Below, one piece after another: positions 47,001 to 56,999 of a stretch of DNA of 64,000 bases. Numbering within the stretch: position 1 is the stretch's first letter; each line of letters begins with the position of its first letter. Source of the stretch: Siphonodentalium dalli. Lineage: Eukaryota; Mollusca; Scaphopoda; Gadilida; Siphonodentaliidae. Both the position numbers and the translations under genes were made by a program. Location: contig CP136066.1 in NCBI GenBank assembly GCA_032622095.1, positions 45,283,911 through 45,347,910 on the forward strand, read 5' to 3'. The notes under the pieces were generated by a model. The model made no database searches, was not told the origin of the DNA, and was given only the letters and a program-made list of their open reading frames with translations.

Positions 47001-49080
47001 AAGACTCCATTACCCATCGTCAAAAATAACCATAAACTGTTATAAAATTGTGAAGTCCTACAACTAAAACAATATATGAAAAGCAATGTTGTTGTAAATG
47101 AGCGCATTTAAACCACTTATAAGCAAGCATAGCTTCATTGACAGTTGAAACAACAGTTACGCTAACACATGGTCTATTCTCACAATGAATAATGAACAAC
47201 TTTTAACTAAAATTATCAAATATCACTTGAAAAAGAATATACAGTGAAACCTCTCCAAGCCGGACCCTCTACAATCCGAATCCCTCTCCATTCCGAACGA
47301 ATTGCTTCGTCCCGAATTTACCCAAGTGCATTGTCACTAATGATTACCTCTGTAATCCGAAACCTCTGTACTCCAAATACCGGACTGGTTTATTAGTCAA
47401 TTAAGTGAACAAATACACTAATGTTTACCTCCAAAATCCGAATGCTGAAAGCGATGGAAGAGGTCGAATCCATTCAGTTAAAAGGTAATGATTTGAATGT
47501 TTCCGCTTTTGAGTTGACCTGTGTGTGACCTCGATGATCGTCAGTGACAACAGTTAGTTACAAATGGACGAAGTATTCTTGGTACATTAATAAAATTTGT
47601 TGAAAAATCTAAATGAATATAATGGCTGATTATAACAAGATGCGCCCGTATTTATATTGAATCTTATTCTAAATAAATTCCGAAAGCGATACCAGCCGAA
47701 CGCGCACAGGTGATCCGGACCGATCCGAAAGGTGTTCGGTTTAGAGAGGATTTACTGTATTACAGTTTAACTGGCTGTCCGCTAATACAATTAACAGTAT
47801 CATTAAACACAGTCTGAGTAAACTCATACCTAAATATTCATTACAACATTGAATATTAGGTCTGACGGATAACATCGCTATCTCATTTCCAAGTCCTCGG
47901 GATTCCGTAATCTGATTGATTGCGTAAATTATTTTCCGTCCAATGAAACCGTATGGGTTAATAAACAAGTGTTAGTGGGCGGAGACTCCCACAATGTCAC
48001 CTCTAAATATAGTAACAGAGCGGAATTTCGTCTGTATTTCTCCGATCGAAAGCGATGCTTGCAAATACAACAGACAGAAAAAATGGCTTCGAAATTATTC
48101 GGTACGATTCGGATTAATCTGAAGGATGTGCTAGACCTGATAGATAGGCCTGCGCATGGTACCAACTTGGCCTCCCATAAATATAAATAGAACTCACTCA
48201 TGTCCGTGTATTTGATTTACTTTATTGTAACATGGTTTGCAAATCAAATTATTTGTCGTAAAAAAGTCATCTGAAAGTTAAACACCGAGGAAATGCCTTA
48301 ATTTTATGCTTTTAAATAGTTCTAAAGCATCATTTTTGATGACGACCTTATTTTTTGCTCTCGGATGCAGCTTTCCGGTTGATGCAGCGAGTTCATCTCC
48401 CGAAAAAGAATAGTCGCACACGACAAATATTATCTTCTGTAAGTTCATGTCGCGACACAGGCCATTGTTTGCGAAGCACAACAAATAACACGTGGGGACA
48501 CCTGTCAATCATCGATGTATTTTTTTAAATCCGTGACGTCATTTTGGGGGAGCTCTTCGCTGAATAGAAATGGTTTTGGCTACATTAGCTCCAGACTCTA
48601 GATTTCAAATATAGAGTCGACGTTCACCCAGACTGCATTAAACACAACTGAACATATGTAGTACTAGTAATAATCCCAACTTCACAACTACAAGTTACTA
48701 GATTAGTATGAATTTTAGTGATTACCTAAGAAATAATACATGTACATATAAAACTCTATTGGCTGCATATAAAGGCTCAACTTGTCATTGAGTTGTAATT
48801 ATTATGACCGGAAATGTATAAAAACAATTTTTTTGGAATTAGGAATTTTTGGGTCAGAAATTGGAAAAAAATATGTCTATTTCCGGTTGAGAAAGGGGTC
48901 GAAAAAACGGCCCATGGTGCTAACCAGGTTTATCCCTGCCATGGATATGGTAAATTTCTTAGTAAACAGAGTCGATGAGTTTAAAAAAGCTGTTTTTTTT
49001 TACCATTTTGGTCTATGATTTGTTTCTCCAGATACACCATAGAAAGAATGCCCGATGCATATGGTGCACCAAAGGTCTGA
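34998..49080 (+). CDS. FCF1: FCF1 (Utp24), rRNA-processing PIN nuclease
   Basis: FCF1 is the nucleolar PIN-domain endonuclease of the small-subunit processome, needed for cleavages in the 5'ETS, at the 18S 5' end and in ITS1. Joined exons are 34998-35071, 37905-37973, 41361-41509, 44105-44177, 45123-45210, 45993-46087 and 49032-49080: 597 nt in one frame, 198 codons plus stop, about the full length of the animal protein. Every junction has AG acceptor and GT donor. Key segments are [23 protein letters not shown] (catalytic Asp), [24 protein letters not shown] and [14 protein letters not shown] lysine-rich linker (exon 2) is poorly conserved. The first exon, expected to give only M plus a few residues, was not found. 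Introns total over 13 kb and are repeat-rich. Confidence 0.95.
35639..37787 (+). mobile_element. Tandem-cored Helentron/pearl-like element, copy 3
   Basis: It fills most of the first identified FCF1 intron, in the same orientation as the gene. Left hairpin AGCTCAACTTTACTTTG, a GTGTGCGT microsatellite, about 12 core units of 150-165 bp, then the AGTGTCATTGACACT hairpin and TTCATTT end. No coding capacity. Confidence 0.75.
37905..37973 (+). CDS. FCF1: FCF1 exon, Lys-rich linker
   Basis: Acceptor TTATTTTAG, donor GTGAGT. Encodes [20 protein letters not shown], a charged linker aligned with the variable region of FCF1. It is not recognisable alone but joins in frame (phase 2 in, phase 2 out). 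Confidence 0.88.
38113..39044. mobile_element. hAT-type non-autonomous element in FCF1 intron
   Basis: Ends TAGGCTTGCCACGA and TCGTGGCAACCCTA. The 8-bp duplication GAATTATC is perfect (38105-38112 and 39045-39052). Subterminal repeats of ATTAATCGACTAACC-type are shared with family 1 (26656), so the two are related. 932 bp, no transposase. Confidence 0.92.
39260..39505. repeat. TATATAAGAGAATGCA hairpin pair in FCF1 intron
   Basis: Two hairpins with GCCAGTGCATTCTCTTATAT arms sit inside outer inverted flanks AAAGATCCTGTGCC and CAGGATCTTTAATGCTG. Outer ends AACCCTTTCAT and ATGTAAGGTT suggest one intact MITE-like unit. Confidence 0.8.
40130..40450. repeat. GCAGAATGAGGTCCCC composite repeat in FCF1 intron
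   Basis: Half palindrome CACCTTCTGGGGACCTCATTCTG near 40135 (shown in part), an inner spacer with TCTTCTCTGGAAA and ATTGGTGCCCA-like sequence, then a full palindrome at 40350-40440. Same family as 8012-8640. Confidence 0.65.
40633..40908. mobile_element. TIR element with CCGCGGTG repeats, copy 2
   Basis: Ends CTGGACAAAACAAGTGTCC and GACACTTGTTTTGTCCAG, with a GC-rich interior of GGCCGTGGTGTACTTGCC units. Homologous to 18899-19262. Nested in the 40461-41316 element. Confidence 0.8.
40962..41177. mobile_element. Foldback MITE TACAGTAATGCCC, copy 1
   Basis: A near-perfect palindrome of 216 bp. Arms run from TACAGTAATGCTCTAAG to GGAAAGCTCTC and back. Flanks ATA/TAT are compatible with a TA duplication. 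Confidence 0.92.
41361..41509 (+). CDS. FCF1: FCF1 exon, start of PIN domain
   Basis: Acceptor TATGTTACAG, donor GTGAGT. Encodes [13 protein letters not shown] and [14 protein letters not shown], ending MMDCLYAK. The Asp of DTNF is the first metal-binding acidic residue of the PIN fold. A hairpin MITE starts 11 bp after the donor. Confidence 0.97.
41521..41679. mobile_element. Foldback MITE TACAGTAATGCCC, copy 2, beside exon
   Basis: Starts 11 bp after the donor of FCF1 exon 41361-41509. Arms include TCGGAAATATGGCTTGTTGC and GCATTACA at the right end. The centre is shortened relative to the other copies (GCCATTCATGAATGGC). Confidence 0.9.
41680..42600. other. FCF1 intron, no other feature seen
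   Basis: AT-rich intron sequence with no recognisable repeat family or exon between 41680 and about 42600. Confidence 0.5.
42640..43215 (+). repeat. Diverged relative of the tandem-cored element
   Basis: About three older units with AAAAACATGGCTGCCA, TTTACTCTTTGTATGACTAA and CGGCACACC, ending ACAGTGCCATTGACACTTTC. The right-end hairpin is recognisable but mutated. Likely an ancient copy of the family at 35639 and 54838. Confidence 0.65.
43916..44052. repeat. Foldback hairpin 50 bp upstream of FCF1 exon
   Basis: Arms of about 60 bp: TTCTATTTTATACTTAATTT, CCACTAAATTC and GAGCC(T)CGG fold back on their complements around a four-base TAAA loop. It ends 53 bp before exon 44105-44177. Confidence 0.85.
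44105..44177 (+). CDS. FCF1: FCF1 exon, PIN domain
   Basis: Acceptor TTTTTTACAG, donor GTAAGA. Encodes [16 protein letters not shown] and KYRVAL, matching the ITDCVM.E.EKLG.KYRVALR block of FCF1. Confidence 0.97.
44341..44530. repeat. GCAGAATGAGGTCCCC composite repeat, short copy
   Basis: TAGTGTGTCTGTCATTTGCA start, collapsed palindrome CAGAATTAGTTCCCCAGAGG, and linker ending CTTCTGCAAATTAGGGGAT. Lies between two FCF1 exons. Confidence 0.7.
45123..45210 (+). CDS. FCF1: FCF1 exon, PIN domain
   Basis: Acceptor TTTTTCCTTTAG, donor GTTGGT (a weaker donor). Encodes [12 protein letters not shown] and [16 protein letters not shown]. The DD pair contributes to the active site in the family. Confidence 0.97.
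45236..45640. mobile_element. GCAGAATGAGGTCCCC composite repeat, full copy
   Basis: Begins TAGTGTGTCTGTCATTTGCA and ends ACAAATGACAGACACACTA, so the whole unit has TIRs. The interior holds two palindromes (45266-45330, 45523-45617) and the same linker as the copies at 8335 and 44420. Starts 26 bp after an FCF1 exon. Confidence 0.75.
45645..45800 (-). repeat. Single core unit of the tandem-cored family
   Basis: One isolated unit (GAAATTTGTCATGG, GATGGGAATGAGTCATTTTG, ACTAAATCCTTTGGCACA) without either terminal hairpin. Confidence 0.7.
45993..46087 (+). CDS. FCF1: FCF1 exon, PIN domain
   Basis: Acceptor ACTTTTTCAG, donor GTCTGT (non-consensus at +3 and +4). Encodes [18 protein letters not shown] and VPGIPIMYL, containing the conserved (A/T)CD.(D/E)LKRRIR motif. 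Confidence 0.97.
46088..47241. other. FCF1 intron, nothing further recognised
   Basis: AT-rich intron sequence. Short chance frames only. Confidence 0.5.
47242..47757. mobile_element. pogo/Tigger-like MITE in FCF1 intron
   Basis: Ends CAGTGAAACCTCTCCAAGCC and the complement of CAGTAAATCCTCTCTAAACC are flanked by TA on both sides (47240-47241 and 47758-47759). The interior repeats CCGAA/TTCGG-rich segments. The CAGT...CCTCTC TIR with TA duplication fits the pogo branch of Tc1/mariner. 516 bp, non-coding. Confidence 0.82.
47760..49031. other. Last FCF1 intron, nothing further recognised
   Basis: AT-rich sequence leading to the GTTTCTCCAG acceptor of the last coding exon. No repeats of the window's families were recognised. 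Confidence 0.45.
49032..49080 (+). CDS. FCF1: FCF1 terminal coding exon
   Basis: Acceptor GTTTCTCCAG. Encodes [15 protein letters not shown] then TGA at 49078-49080. Most animal FCF1 proteins end AP(R/K)F; here the last residue is Val. An AATAAA at 49478-49483 is a possible poly(A) signal. Confidence 0.95.
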
Positions 49081-49922
49081 ACAGACGTAGCGTGGATTGT
49101 GTATCCTCGGATGAACTGTGCTGGCCAAGCTTCTAATGACAGCAGGCCAGATGAAGAAGGATGAGAGCTAACACTCGGATTGGCTAGAAGCTATTCTGCA
49201 AGGATTCTGAAATATAGAAGTGAAGCCATACATAGATATGAACCTGGAAATTATTATCTTTGACGAACCTGGAAATTATCATCTTTGACTCTAATGATTA
49301 ATTGTACAGTCGATTAATTGCTGTTACAAATTCAACCACAGTTATTCAGCCGAATTGCATCTGAAGCCAGTTATTCATATTGATTTCGTTATTGTTGCTA
49401 AGTGCTTAGAAATCTTATATTGGGCTGACTTAATGTGCTGCGTGAGCTAGTCTCAAATTCTCTGCAGAATTTGTGAAAATAAATAAGAATACACTCAGCT
49501 TTGTTATAGGAATAAATCATCAAAAAGCTATATAAATTTAAGAAATCAATGTAGTGGGTGTGCGTGTTAATGTGAGATACGCTGCTGTGGACATTGGGAG
49601 GGATCACATTTAGTGAGAACCCCAATACTCTGAATAGTATATTAAATAAAATAAAATTTTAATTGTGCCAACAGTTCAATGTTCCCAATGTGCGTGAGTC
49701 AACTGTTTTTGACTTTGTGATGGAATTTACACATATAATTAATTTTCCAATACCTTCACCTGTAATATATGACAATTTTTAGTATCATACAGGTCTTGGA
49801 TATAACAAGGCTTGTAAGAAATACGCAGATTCCACGTTCAAGGTGAAAGCACTTCTCCAAGTCGACAAGACAGGCTCTCACTGATTTAATTTCATTGTCA
49901 ACTCCAATTCAAAACTGATATA

Positions 49923-50057
49923 ATAACCCTTTCATGAGTAAATGAGCATTAAAGATCATGTGCCAATGCATACTCTTATATATGCGAGCCTCCCTATGGG
50001 AGACTTGCATATAAAAGAGAAAGCATTGGCGCAGGTTTCCAGTCATGGAAGGGTTGA
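49923..50057. mobile_element. TATATAAGAGAATGCA hairpin MITE, single-hairpin form
   Basis: Outer ends TAACCCTTTCATGA and TCATGGAAGGGTT are inverted. The inner hairpin GCCAATGCATACTCTTATAT folds on ATATAAAAGAGAAAGCATTG around CTCCCTATGGGAG. Only one hairpin, against two in 7795-7990 and 39260-39505. Confidence 0.82.
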
Positions 50058-50430
50058 ACTGCACAATGATATTTTTAAGTCGGCCACCTACACAATTAAT
50101 TTTGGTTTCTTTTCTCTGCTTTATTTCATTTCAATGATTGCTATAACCAGCTGAATAAATTAGATTGAGCAAAGAGCAACAGAAATACCCATATTCATAA
50201 CCTATAATCAACAATTATCTTCTGCCCGATGTGCATTTTCATTGTAATGGTCTCTAAATTTGTAGACAGGTACGGTTATGGAACGAAATTGCATTTAGAT
50301 GAAACTTCTGCAAAACTTTTTTGTCAGGTTTGAACTCACACATCATGGTACAGCAATTCAAATTGTGCCAACTCAAAATTGACCGGAAAATAGTGCTGTG
50401 TAAAAAATAAAGATGTGTAAAGGTAGTTAA

Positions 50431-52635
50431 AGGCCCACTTAATTTTCGAATGACCAGATTACATTATACACAACATATCCCATATTATAGCAACCACAAC
50501 GTTGTTGCTTTTCAAGTTTAGGCGTGAATGACGTCATTAATTTTTACAATACTATGAAACAGAATTTCGACGCGATGAAAAACGGCGCACAAAAATGGGT
50601 TAAAAATCACGTGGCTTTCGCATAGCATGCTGGGAACAATAATTTCCCAAAAGAAATGGTGAAAGCACAGAATCGGAAGTGGACCAACGAGATGGTTATG
50701 AAATTACCAACTTCAGTTTTTCTGAACAATTCCTATGTGATTTAGGCCTATAGATTAGTTTCATTTTGACCAATTTCATTGGCTAGCTGAACGAAAACCA
50801 GCGAAGACGTCATGACATGGTCCATGACGTCATTTACGTCATTTGGCTTTGTGGGCCAGAATCCAGACACATGTGGTCTCTACCGGAAATACTGATTTCA
50901 CATCACTAGACTATAGACGCAATTATATATACGAAGTGGCTTTAGCACTGAGGGCTCAAGAACGGCATGCTGCTCTTTAGCGATGAGGGCTAAGGAGCGG
51001 TATACGGCTCTTTATAGTCGGACACTGGAGATCGAGCAGTACGAATGATAATGTAAGACCGTTCTTTATCGCGCCAGGACCATGCATAGCTAAATATTGG
51101 TATATACCGATGTACACCACTCCTGTGCCCCGTTCTTTGACGTTTGTCACTGAATAGCAGTATACCGTTCTTTAGTGCCAGCGCTGAAGAGCGGTAGGCC
51201 CATACCGTTCCTTGATACCAACCGCTAAAGAGCGGTATAGCCTACCGTTCTTAAGCGTATCAGACCCATAAAGATAAAGAGTGGTATACCACTCTTTAGC
51301 GTTTGGTACTAAAGAACGGTATAGCGTGTCAGGTCCATATAGCTAAAGAGCGATATACTGCTCTTAAGCCACGGCCTTATATATACACATACACGATTTA
51401 TTGACCGTACTAACACGGGACATAAATAGAGGCTCTATCAGCGTATAATCGCTTTTGTTAGAAGTTAGGAAACAGCGTATATTATGTATATTTTGACTTT
51501 GATAAGTCTTTTAGTCACCAGTACGCAAATCAAAGCTTTATTACAACGACACAAATTAATGAGTAACACGCATAACACATATACAACTTTTTATATACAA
51601 TATGCACATAATAAATATGGGATCCTGGATCCCTCCCTACAAACGTGTTGTTTGTTTGTTTGGTTTTCATTGTTCCTTTTTTGTTTGTACGTCTTTTGAC
51701 CTAGTGTGTATATATAAGATTGTATTCTTCATCATGTTTTCAAATGTCCTTTTGACTATCAGTTTGAATTTTTGACCTGCAGGCATGAGCTAATTCAGCT
51801 GCCTTCCACAATGTATACACTTAAATGCAATAAGAGACGTCTCTAACGACCATTTGCTAGAAAAAATACAGACTGGATTCAAACGAGGGATGTTTTCTAT
51901 TGACAAGAGTCCATGAAACTGTTCGTGCGAAAGATTTGCCCAGTGATATTTTGGGATAATGCGCTCATGTAGTCATTTATATTTGTCATAGATAAACGTG
52001 GGAAATTGCTAGGTTTAGTTTGGCATGAAGGTGTATGAGTTGCTTTAACGAGAGATGTGGTGGCAGGGTGGTTGTACTGTAGTGTTTCGCGGAATCCGCC
52101 CCTCCAACTTTGGTGAAAATATTCAACATTTTGAAATCCCATGCCGTGACACAATGCAGCAACAGTTGGAAACCACGTGTATAGATTGAAATTTTTGTGA
52201 CAGTTTGATGTATTTGTGTGGTTGCTCCACTACGTGTCACGTGCGATCATATTATACCATTTGGAAGAGGAACCAAAAATATATATATTCCACCAGAATA
52301 CGGAACAGCTATGGCCTTGGAGTGTCCACAAAGTGATAGAGATTCTCAGATTCATTCCAAGACTTCCCCCCACTTGTCAACCCAGAATGCATCAGAATTC
52401 AAACAAAGAGATATAGTTATTCCCCTTCCATTGAGAATAATAGACTTTATAGCACAGTCTGGATCAAAATTAATCACAGAACACACCTCAGTACCTTGAT
52501 AAAAACAATGTTCCCAGTTTACTCGACCGGATCAGTTGATAATACAATGTTTTGGAGCTTCCTCTTTCAAATGGTATATAATATGGAATATGTTGTATAT
52601 AATGTGATCTGGTGGTTCGTAAATTAAGTGGGCCT
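50431..52635. mobile_element. TTAA-flanked TIR element AGGCCCACTTAATTT
   Basis: Arms of about 70 bp: AGGCCCACTTAATTTTCGAA with ACATTATACACAACATATCC on the left, mirrored on the right ending AAATTAAGTGGGCCT. TTAA flanks both ends (50427-50430 and 52636-52639). The 2.2-kb interior contains a palindrome array (50935-51370) and no recognisable transposase; frames near 51897-52499 have no family match that I can name. Confidence 0.85.
50935..51370. repeat. Array of GCTCTTTAGCG / CGCTAAAGAGCGG palindromes
   Basis: At least ten half-sites of CCGTTCTTTAGC or its complement GCTAAAGAGCGGTATA in alternating orientation over 435 bp, many paired as palindromes around TATA. Non-coding. Confidence 0.85.
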
Positions 52636-52898
52636 TTAATGTCAATATGAAAAAGTGAAGATTGTTCTTGTTATTTATTGAAACTTGAATGTAATGATTT
52701 ATTTTCCCAAATAAAGTAAATCATATTGTGTTTATTATTTTTTTCTGATTCCTTTGAGGTGAATAAGCACTTGTGCAATACTTGGAAGCCTGAACTAAAT
52801 AATTAACTTTGAAAATTTGAATTCTTCTTTCTCCCCAAATAGCTGGTGAAATTAATAGGAAAATCAGTATATTCATTGGTTTCATTAGTTTTATGATG

Positions 52899-53846
52899 TT
52901 AAATCCTTCCATGACTGGAGTTTCCTGAAATTTTGTGAAAACCCTGTGCCAATGCATTCTCTTTTATATAAACACATCAAAAAAAGAAAGTCCCCCCTAT
53001 TATAATGTGTAATATTTTCGGAGATATTAGTTGGATTTTGGTGAAACTTTCCACAGATGATTACTAGAGCTAGGGACAAAATTTGTGTGAAGGACAGCTA
53101 TGTAAGTGGTGTTACGGACGACTGAGCACGAGTTGATTGGAGGAGGGGTGCTTTTCAAAAATGGCAAACACACATGTAGAGTGATCTCGGCCACAGCATT
53201 GTTTCCTTTATTACACATTGTGTACTGCCTGTAGTTTTTATCAGAAAATGATGTTGTGATTCCCCCTGCATGCTTTAGAGCATAACTTTGCCGAATACTA
53301 ACTTGGTCCCTGTTACTGGGAACCTGAATGTAGGAGCCAGAACATTTGTGGGACCAACTGAAGAGAAGCTGTTTATCATCGTGTCAATGACCACACCATG
53401 CTCGGTGACATGCACTGCCTGTTGGAGGAACATTCCAAAGACTAGAATCGCCCCTCTCATCAATAACATGCTATCCCGATGCCAGCAGGTTATCCCGCGA
53501 CACTGTGGCTACACGCAATATTGATTCATTGAATAAAATCTCATTGTTATCTGTTTTGTCATTTTTAAAATATACCCCACTCCCATTTAATCGATGCCCA
53601 GTCAGTCGTAACACCACGCACATGGTTGTCCTTCGCATGGATAGTGTCTCTAGCTCCAGTAAGCATTTGTGAACAGTTTCATCAAAATCCACCCAATATC
53701 TCCGAAAATATTACATATTATATTAGGGGGGACTTTCTTTTTTTGATGTGTTTATAAGAGAATACATTGGCCGAGCAGTATTTACCTTGACCTTGTAAGC
53801 CAGTGATTTTAATGTTGCACAAGCGCAGCCCCCATCATGGAAGGGT
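52899..53846. mobile_element. TATATAAGAGAATGCA hairpin MITE split by an insertion
   Basis: Outer ends TTAAATCCTTCCATGAC and CATCATGGAAGGGTTAAAT are inverted. The left hairpin arm CCAATGCATTCTCTTTTATA stops at 52968 and the other arm TATAAGAGAATACATTGGCC resumes at 53755. The 786 bp between them are a separate element. Confidence 0.82.
52969..53754. mobile_element. TIR element TAAACACATCAAAAAAAG inside a hairpin
   Basis: TIRs of roughly 110 bp (52969-53075 and 53645-53754) share AAAGAAAGTCCCCCCTA, TAATATTTTCGGAGATATT and GGAGCTAG-like segments. Both sides are flanked by TA. The interior of about 570 bp has open frames on both strands (for example 53288-53524) that match no family I recognise. 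Confidence 0.88.
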
Positions 53847-53849
53847 TAA

Positions 53850-54837
53850 ATCAGATATTTGAGTGCTAATTGTGGCAAATTTCATCCAAACTATCAGTTA
53901 TGTAATCACCGAGACCACCATGACCAGCAAACTTTGTTGCAGTTTATAAGCAGTTGATGGTTCATATTATAGCACACTCTATATTATCTGCAAATGTGTG
54001 AATGTAGCATTACACACCAATGCTATTGATTGTCCCTGGTTGGTAAGCTACTTACCAACCTTCCATGACTGTTCAAGTTGACTACTGTGGTGAATCCTTG
54101 TTAGGGTGTACCATCACCGCCAAATTAATCCCCAAAGGCATAGCCTGATCTATGTTCTGATGATGGGCCCACCTCAAAAACTTGGGCGACAGTGATAATC
54201 CATGACATCAGAGACGAAGATTGTTGCCAGAAACCTAAGGGTGACAGAGTCCTGTTCATGTTGTGTGTATATTTATAGTTGTAATACGACCTTGCCTAAA
54301 CCTACATACAAGACTCGCCATGATTGGTCAGTATCCTGTATTCCCATGGAGACACGACCATCGTTTTGTGGTACAATTCTAGATAATCTGAATTGTACCA
54401 CAAAAAAATGAGGTACAATCAATGAAATGCTGCCAACGCCTCATACTTTCAGAAGTCAATCCACACGGTCATTGGTTAATGTCATGATATAGACTGAAGA
54501 AAGAGACATCTGTACCTACATTGGGTATATTAAGTGGTATTTTGTATGATAAACCAGTCATTAAGTGGTAATTTTTTCATAAGTGATTACCATTACCATT
54601 TGGGCACTGTCTATGTTCAGAAAGATGAAAAGTGGCATTTAGTAACATCTTGTAAAATACCATTTAAATCTGGTCAGTCCAAAGTTAATGCACGGTCTTG
54701 GACCACAGACAATATTTTTGAGTTAATTCCCTTGCATCATATGGACTATTTTCCATTCGTCTAAAAAATTTTCCTTTCCTAAATTTAATCGGAAAGATGT
54801 TTTTACTAATGTACATGTGCGAATCGAGCACATTTTT
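53850..54837. other. No gene; one perfect short hairpin
   Basis: At 54365-54405 TTTGTGGTACAATT and its complement AATTGTACCACAAA form a 14-bp stem. TTGGTAAG...CTTACCAA lies near 54040. A 76-codon frame at 54534-54764 has no recognisable domain. Confidence 0.5.
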
Positions 54838-56476
54838 AGCTCAACTTTACTTTGTAAAGTTTGAGCTATTGCCATGCCTTTGTCGTCCGTCGTCCGTGTG
54901 TATGTGTGTGCGTGTGTACGTAAGGCGTCAACAATGCAGGCCACAGGTCTTACCTTTGGTCGGATCATTATGAAATTTGTCATAGCTGTTGACATCAACA
55001 TTTAGACCAGAATGATTAATTTTGGGGTCATTCGGAAAAAAAACATGGCCGCCAGTGGCCATATTGGATTTCAAAATTCAATCCATTAGCACGGGCTACA
55101 GGCCGTACTGTTTGTCTGATCATCATGAAATTTGTCATGGATGTTAATATTGACATGTAGATGGGAACGAGTCATTTTGGGGTCATTCGGCCAAAAAACA
55201 TGGCCGCCAGCACCCATCTTGGATTTTACTCTTTGTATGACTAAATCCTTTAGCACGGGCTACAGGTCGTACCTTTAGTCTTATCATCATAAAATTTGTC
55301 ATGGCTGTTGAATTGGAATGTAGATGGGAACGAGTCATTTTGGGGTCATTTGGACAAAAAACATGGCCATCTTGGATTTCAAAATTTAATCCATTAGCAC
55401 GGGCCACAGGTCGTACTGTTCGTCTGATCATCATGAAATTTGTCATGGATGATAATATTGACATGTAGATGGGAACGAGTAATTTTGGGGTCATTCGGCC
55501 AAAAAACATGGCCACCAGCAGCCATCTTCGATTTTACTCTTTGTATGACTAAATTCTTTAGCACGGGCTGCAGGTCGTGCATTTAGTCTGATCATCATAA
55601 AATTTGTCAAGAATGTTAATAATGACATGTAGATGGGAACGAGTCATTTTGGGGTCATTCGGCCAAAAAACATGGCCGCCAGCAGCCATCTTGGATTTTA
55701 CTCTTTGTATGACTAAATCCTTTAGCACGGGCTACAGGTCGTACCTTTAGTCTGATCATCATAAAATTTGTCATGGTTGTTGAAATTGGAATGTAGATGG
55801 GAACGAGTCATTTTGGGGTCATTCAGATAAAAAACATGGCCGCCAGCGGCCATCTTGGATTTCAAAATTTAATCCATTAGCACGGGCCACAGGTCGTACT
55901 GTTTGTCTGATCATCATGAAATTTGTCATGGATGATAATATTGACATGTAGATGGGAACGAGTAATTTTGGGGTCATTCGGCCAAAAAACATGGTCGCCA
56001 GCAGCCATCTTGGATTTTACTCTTTGTATGACTAAATTCTTTAGCATGGGCTACAGGTCGTACCTTTAGTCTGATCGTCATAAAATTTGTCATGGATGTT
56101 AACGATGACATGTAGATGGGAATGAGTCATTTTGGGGTCATTCGGCCGAAAACATGGATGCCAGCAGCCAATCTTGGATTTTACTCTTTGTATGACTAAA
56201 TTCTTTAGCATGGGCTACAGGTCGTACCTTTAGTCTGATCGTCATAAAATTTGTCATGGATGTTAACGATGACATGTAGATGAGAACGACTCATTTTGGG
56301 GTCATTCGGCCGAAAATATGGCCGCCAGCAGCCATCTTGGATTTTACTTTTCTCTTCATGTCTATAAACTAGTATTAGACATTCAACTTTCCACATTCCT
56401 AATCGCTCCATTGACTGTAATACATTAAATTATTCCCTTTCCAAGTTGAGCTACAGTGTCATTGACACTTTCATTT
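54838..56476 (+). mobile_element. Tandem-cored Helentron/pearl-like element, copy 4
   Basis: Left hairpin AGCTCAACTTTACTTTG, GTGTGCGTG microsatellite, about nine core units of 150-165 bp, and right hairpin AGTGTCATTGACACT with TTCATTTT. Very similar to 35639-37787, including the shared right-end stretch CTAGTATTAGACATTCAACT. Confidence 0.75.
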
Positions 56477-56501
56477 TATATATGCAAACAGTTATGCTTA
56501 A

Positions 56502-56912
56502 AGGTACTCAATCTGATTCGATGGTCCCCCATATCATCAGATTCCAACAACAACATTTTTGAAATGCCACTTCAGTTATCAGAATTGATTAATTGCCAAA
56601 AATACTAGCCACAGTCAACTATAGTATAAAATTGCCCAAAACCTGTTATTTATCAACATTTTGTTCAACGAAATTTGGCCGGTTTTTCAAATATAAGCCA
56701 CTTGATCTTAGAGTTATCCATCTTCATCCGCAATTTGGTCCGAGACCGTCTTCTAGTCGACTTTTTGTCTGGCCTATAAAAAACAAATAGATTTCAAAAA
56801 TTGATATCTGATCACTCTGAGCTTCAATGGGTGGGTTCCTCGTCTTTAATCAAATATTTTTTACCACCGAAGCCAAAGAAATAGTCATTTGGGAGCGTTA
56901 ATTCATGCATCT
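56502..56912. mobile_element. AGGTACTCAATC MITE, third copy, decayed
   Basis: Left end AGGTACTCAATCTGATTCGA after TTAA, with inverted subterminal GGTTCCTCGTC...AAATATTTTTTACC and CCGAAGCCAAAGAAATAG on the right. The right terminus has mutated to GCATCTTTAA. Confidence 0.7.
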
Positions 56913-56999
56913 TTAATTACTGTTGCTTATCATCAAATTTAACCACCCAGGAAGCAACCACTTGATTCTAACCACTCAAGAAAAACTACCCCTTAAGAC

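Noticed and set aside
54534-54764. Open frame of 76 codons considered as an exon
   Set aside because: No convincing splice sites or family resemblance; kept only as unassigned sequence.
55183-55515. Open frame of 110 codons on the minus strand, and similar ones at 28742, 29346, 29404, 37508 and 56205
   Set aside because: They are the same core unit of the tandem-cored element read through. A 165-bp unit stays in frame, so repeated KSKIQDG-type peptides arise with no gene.
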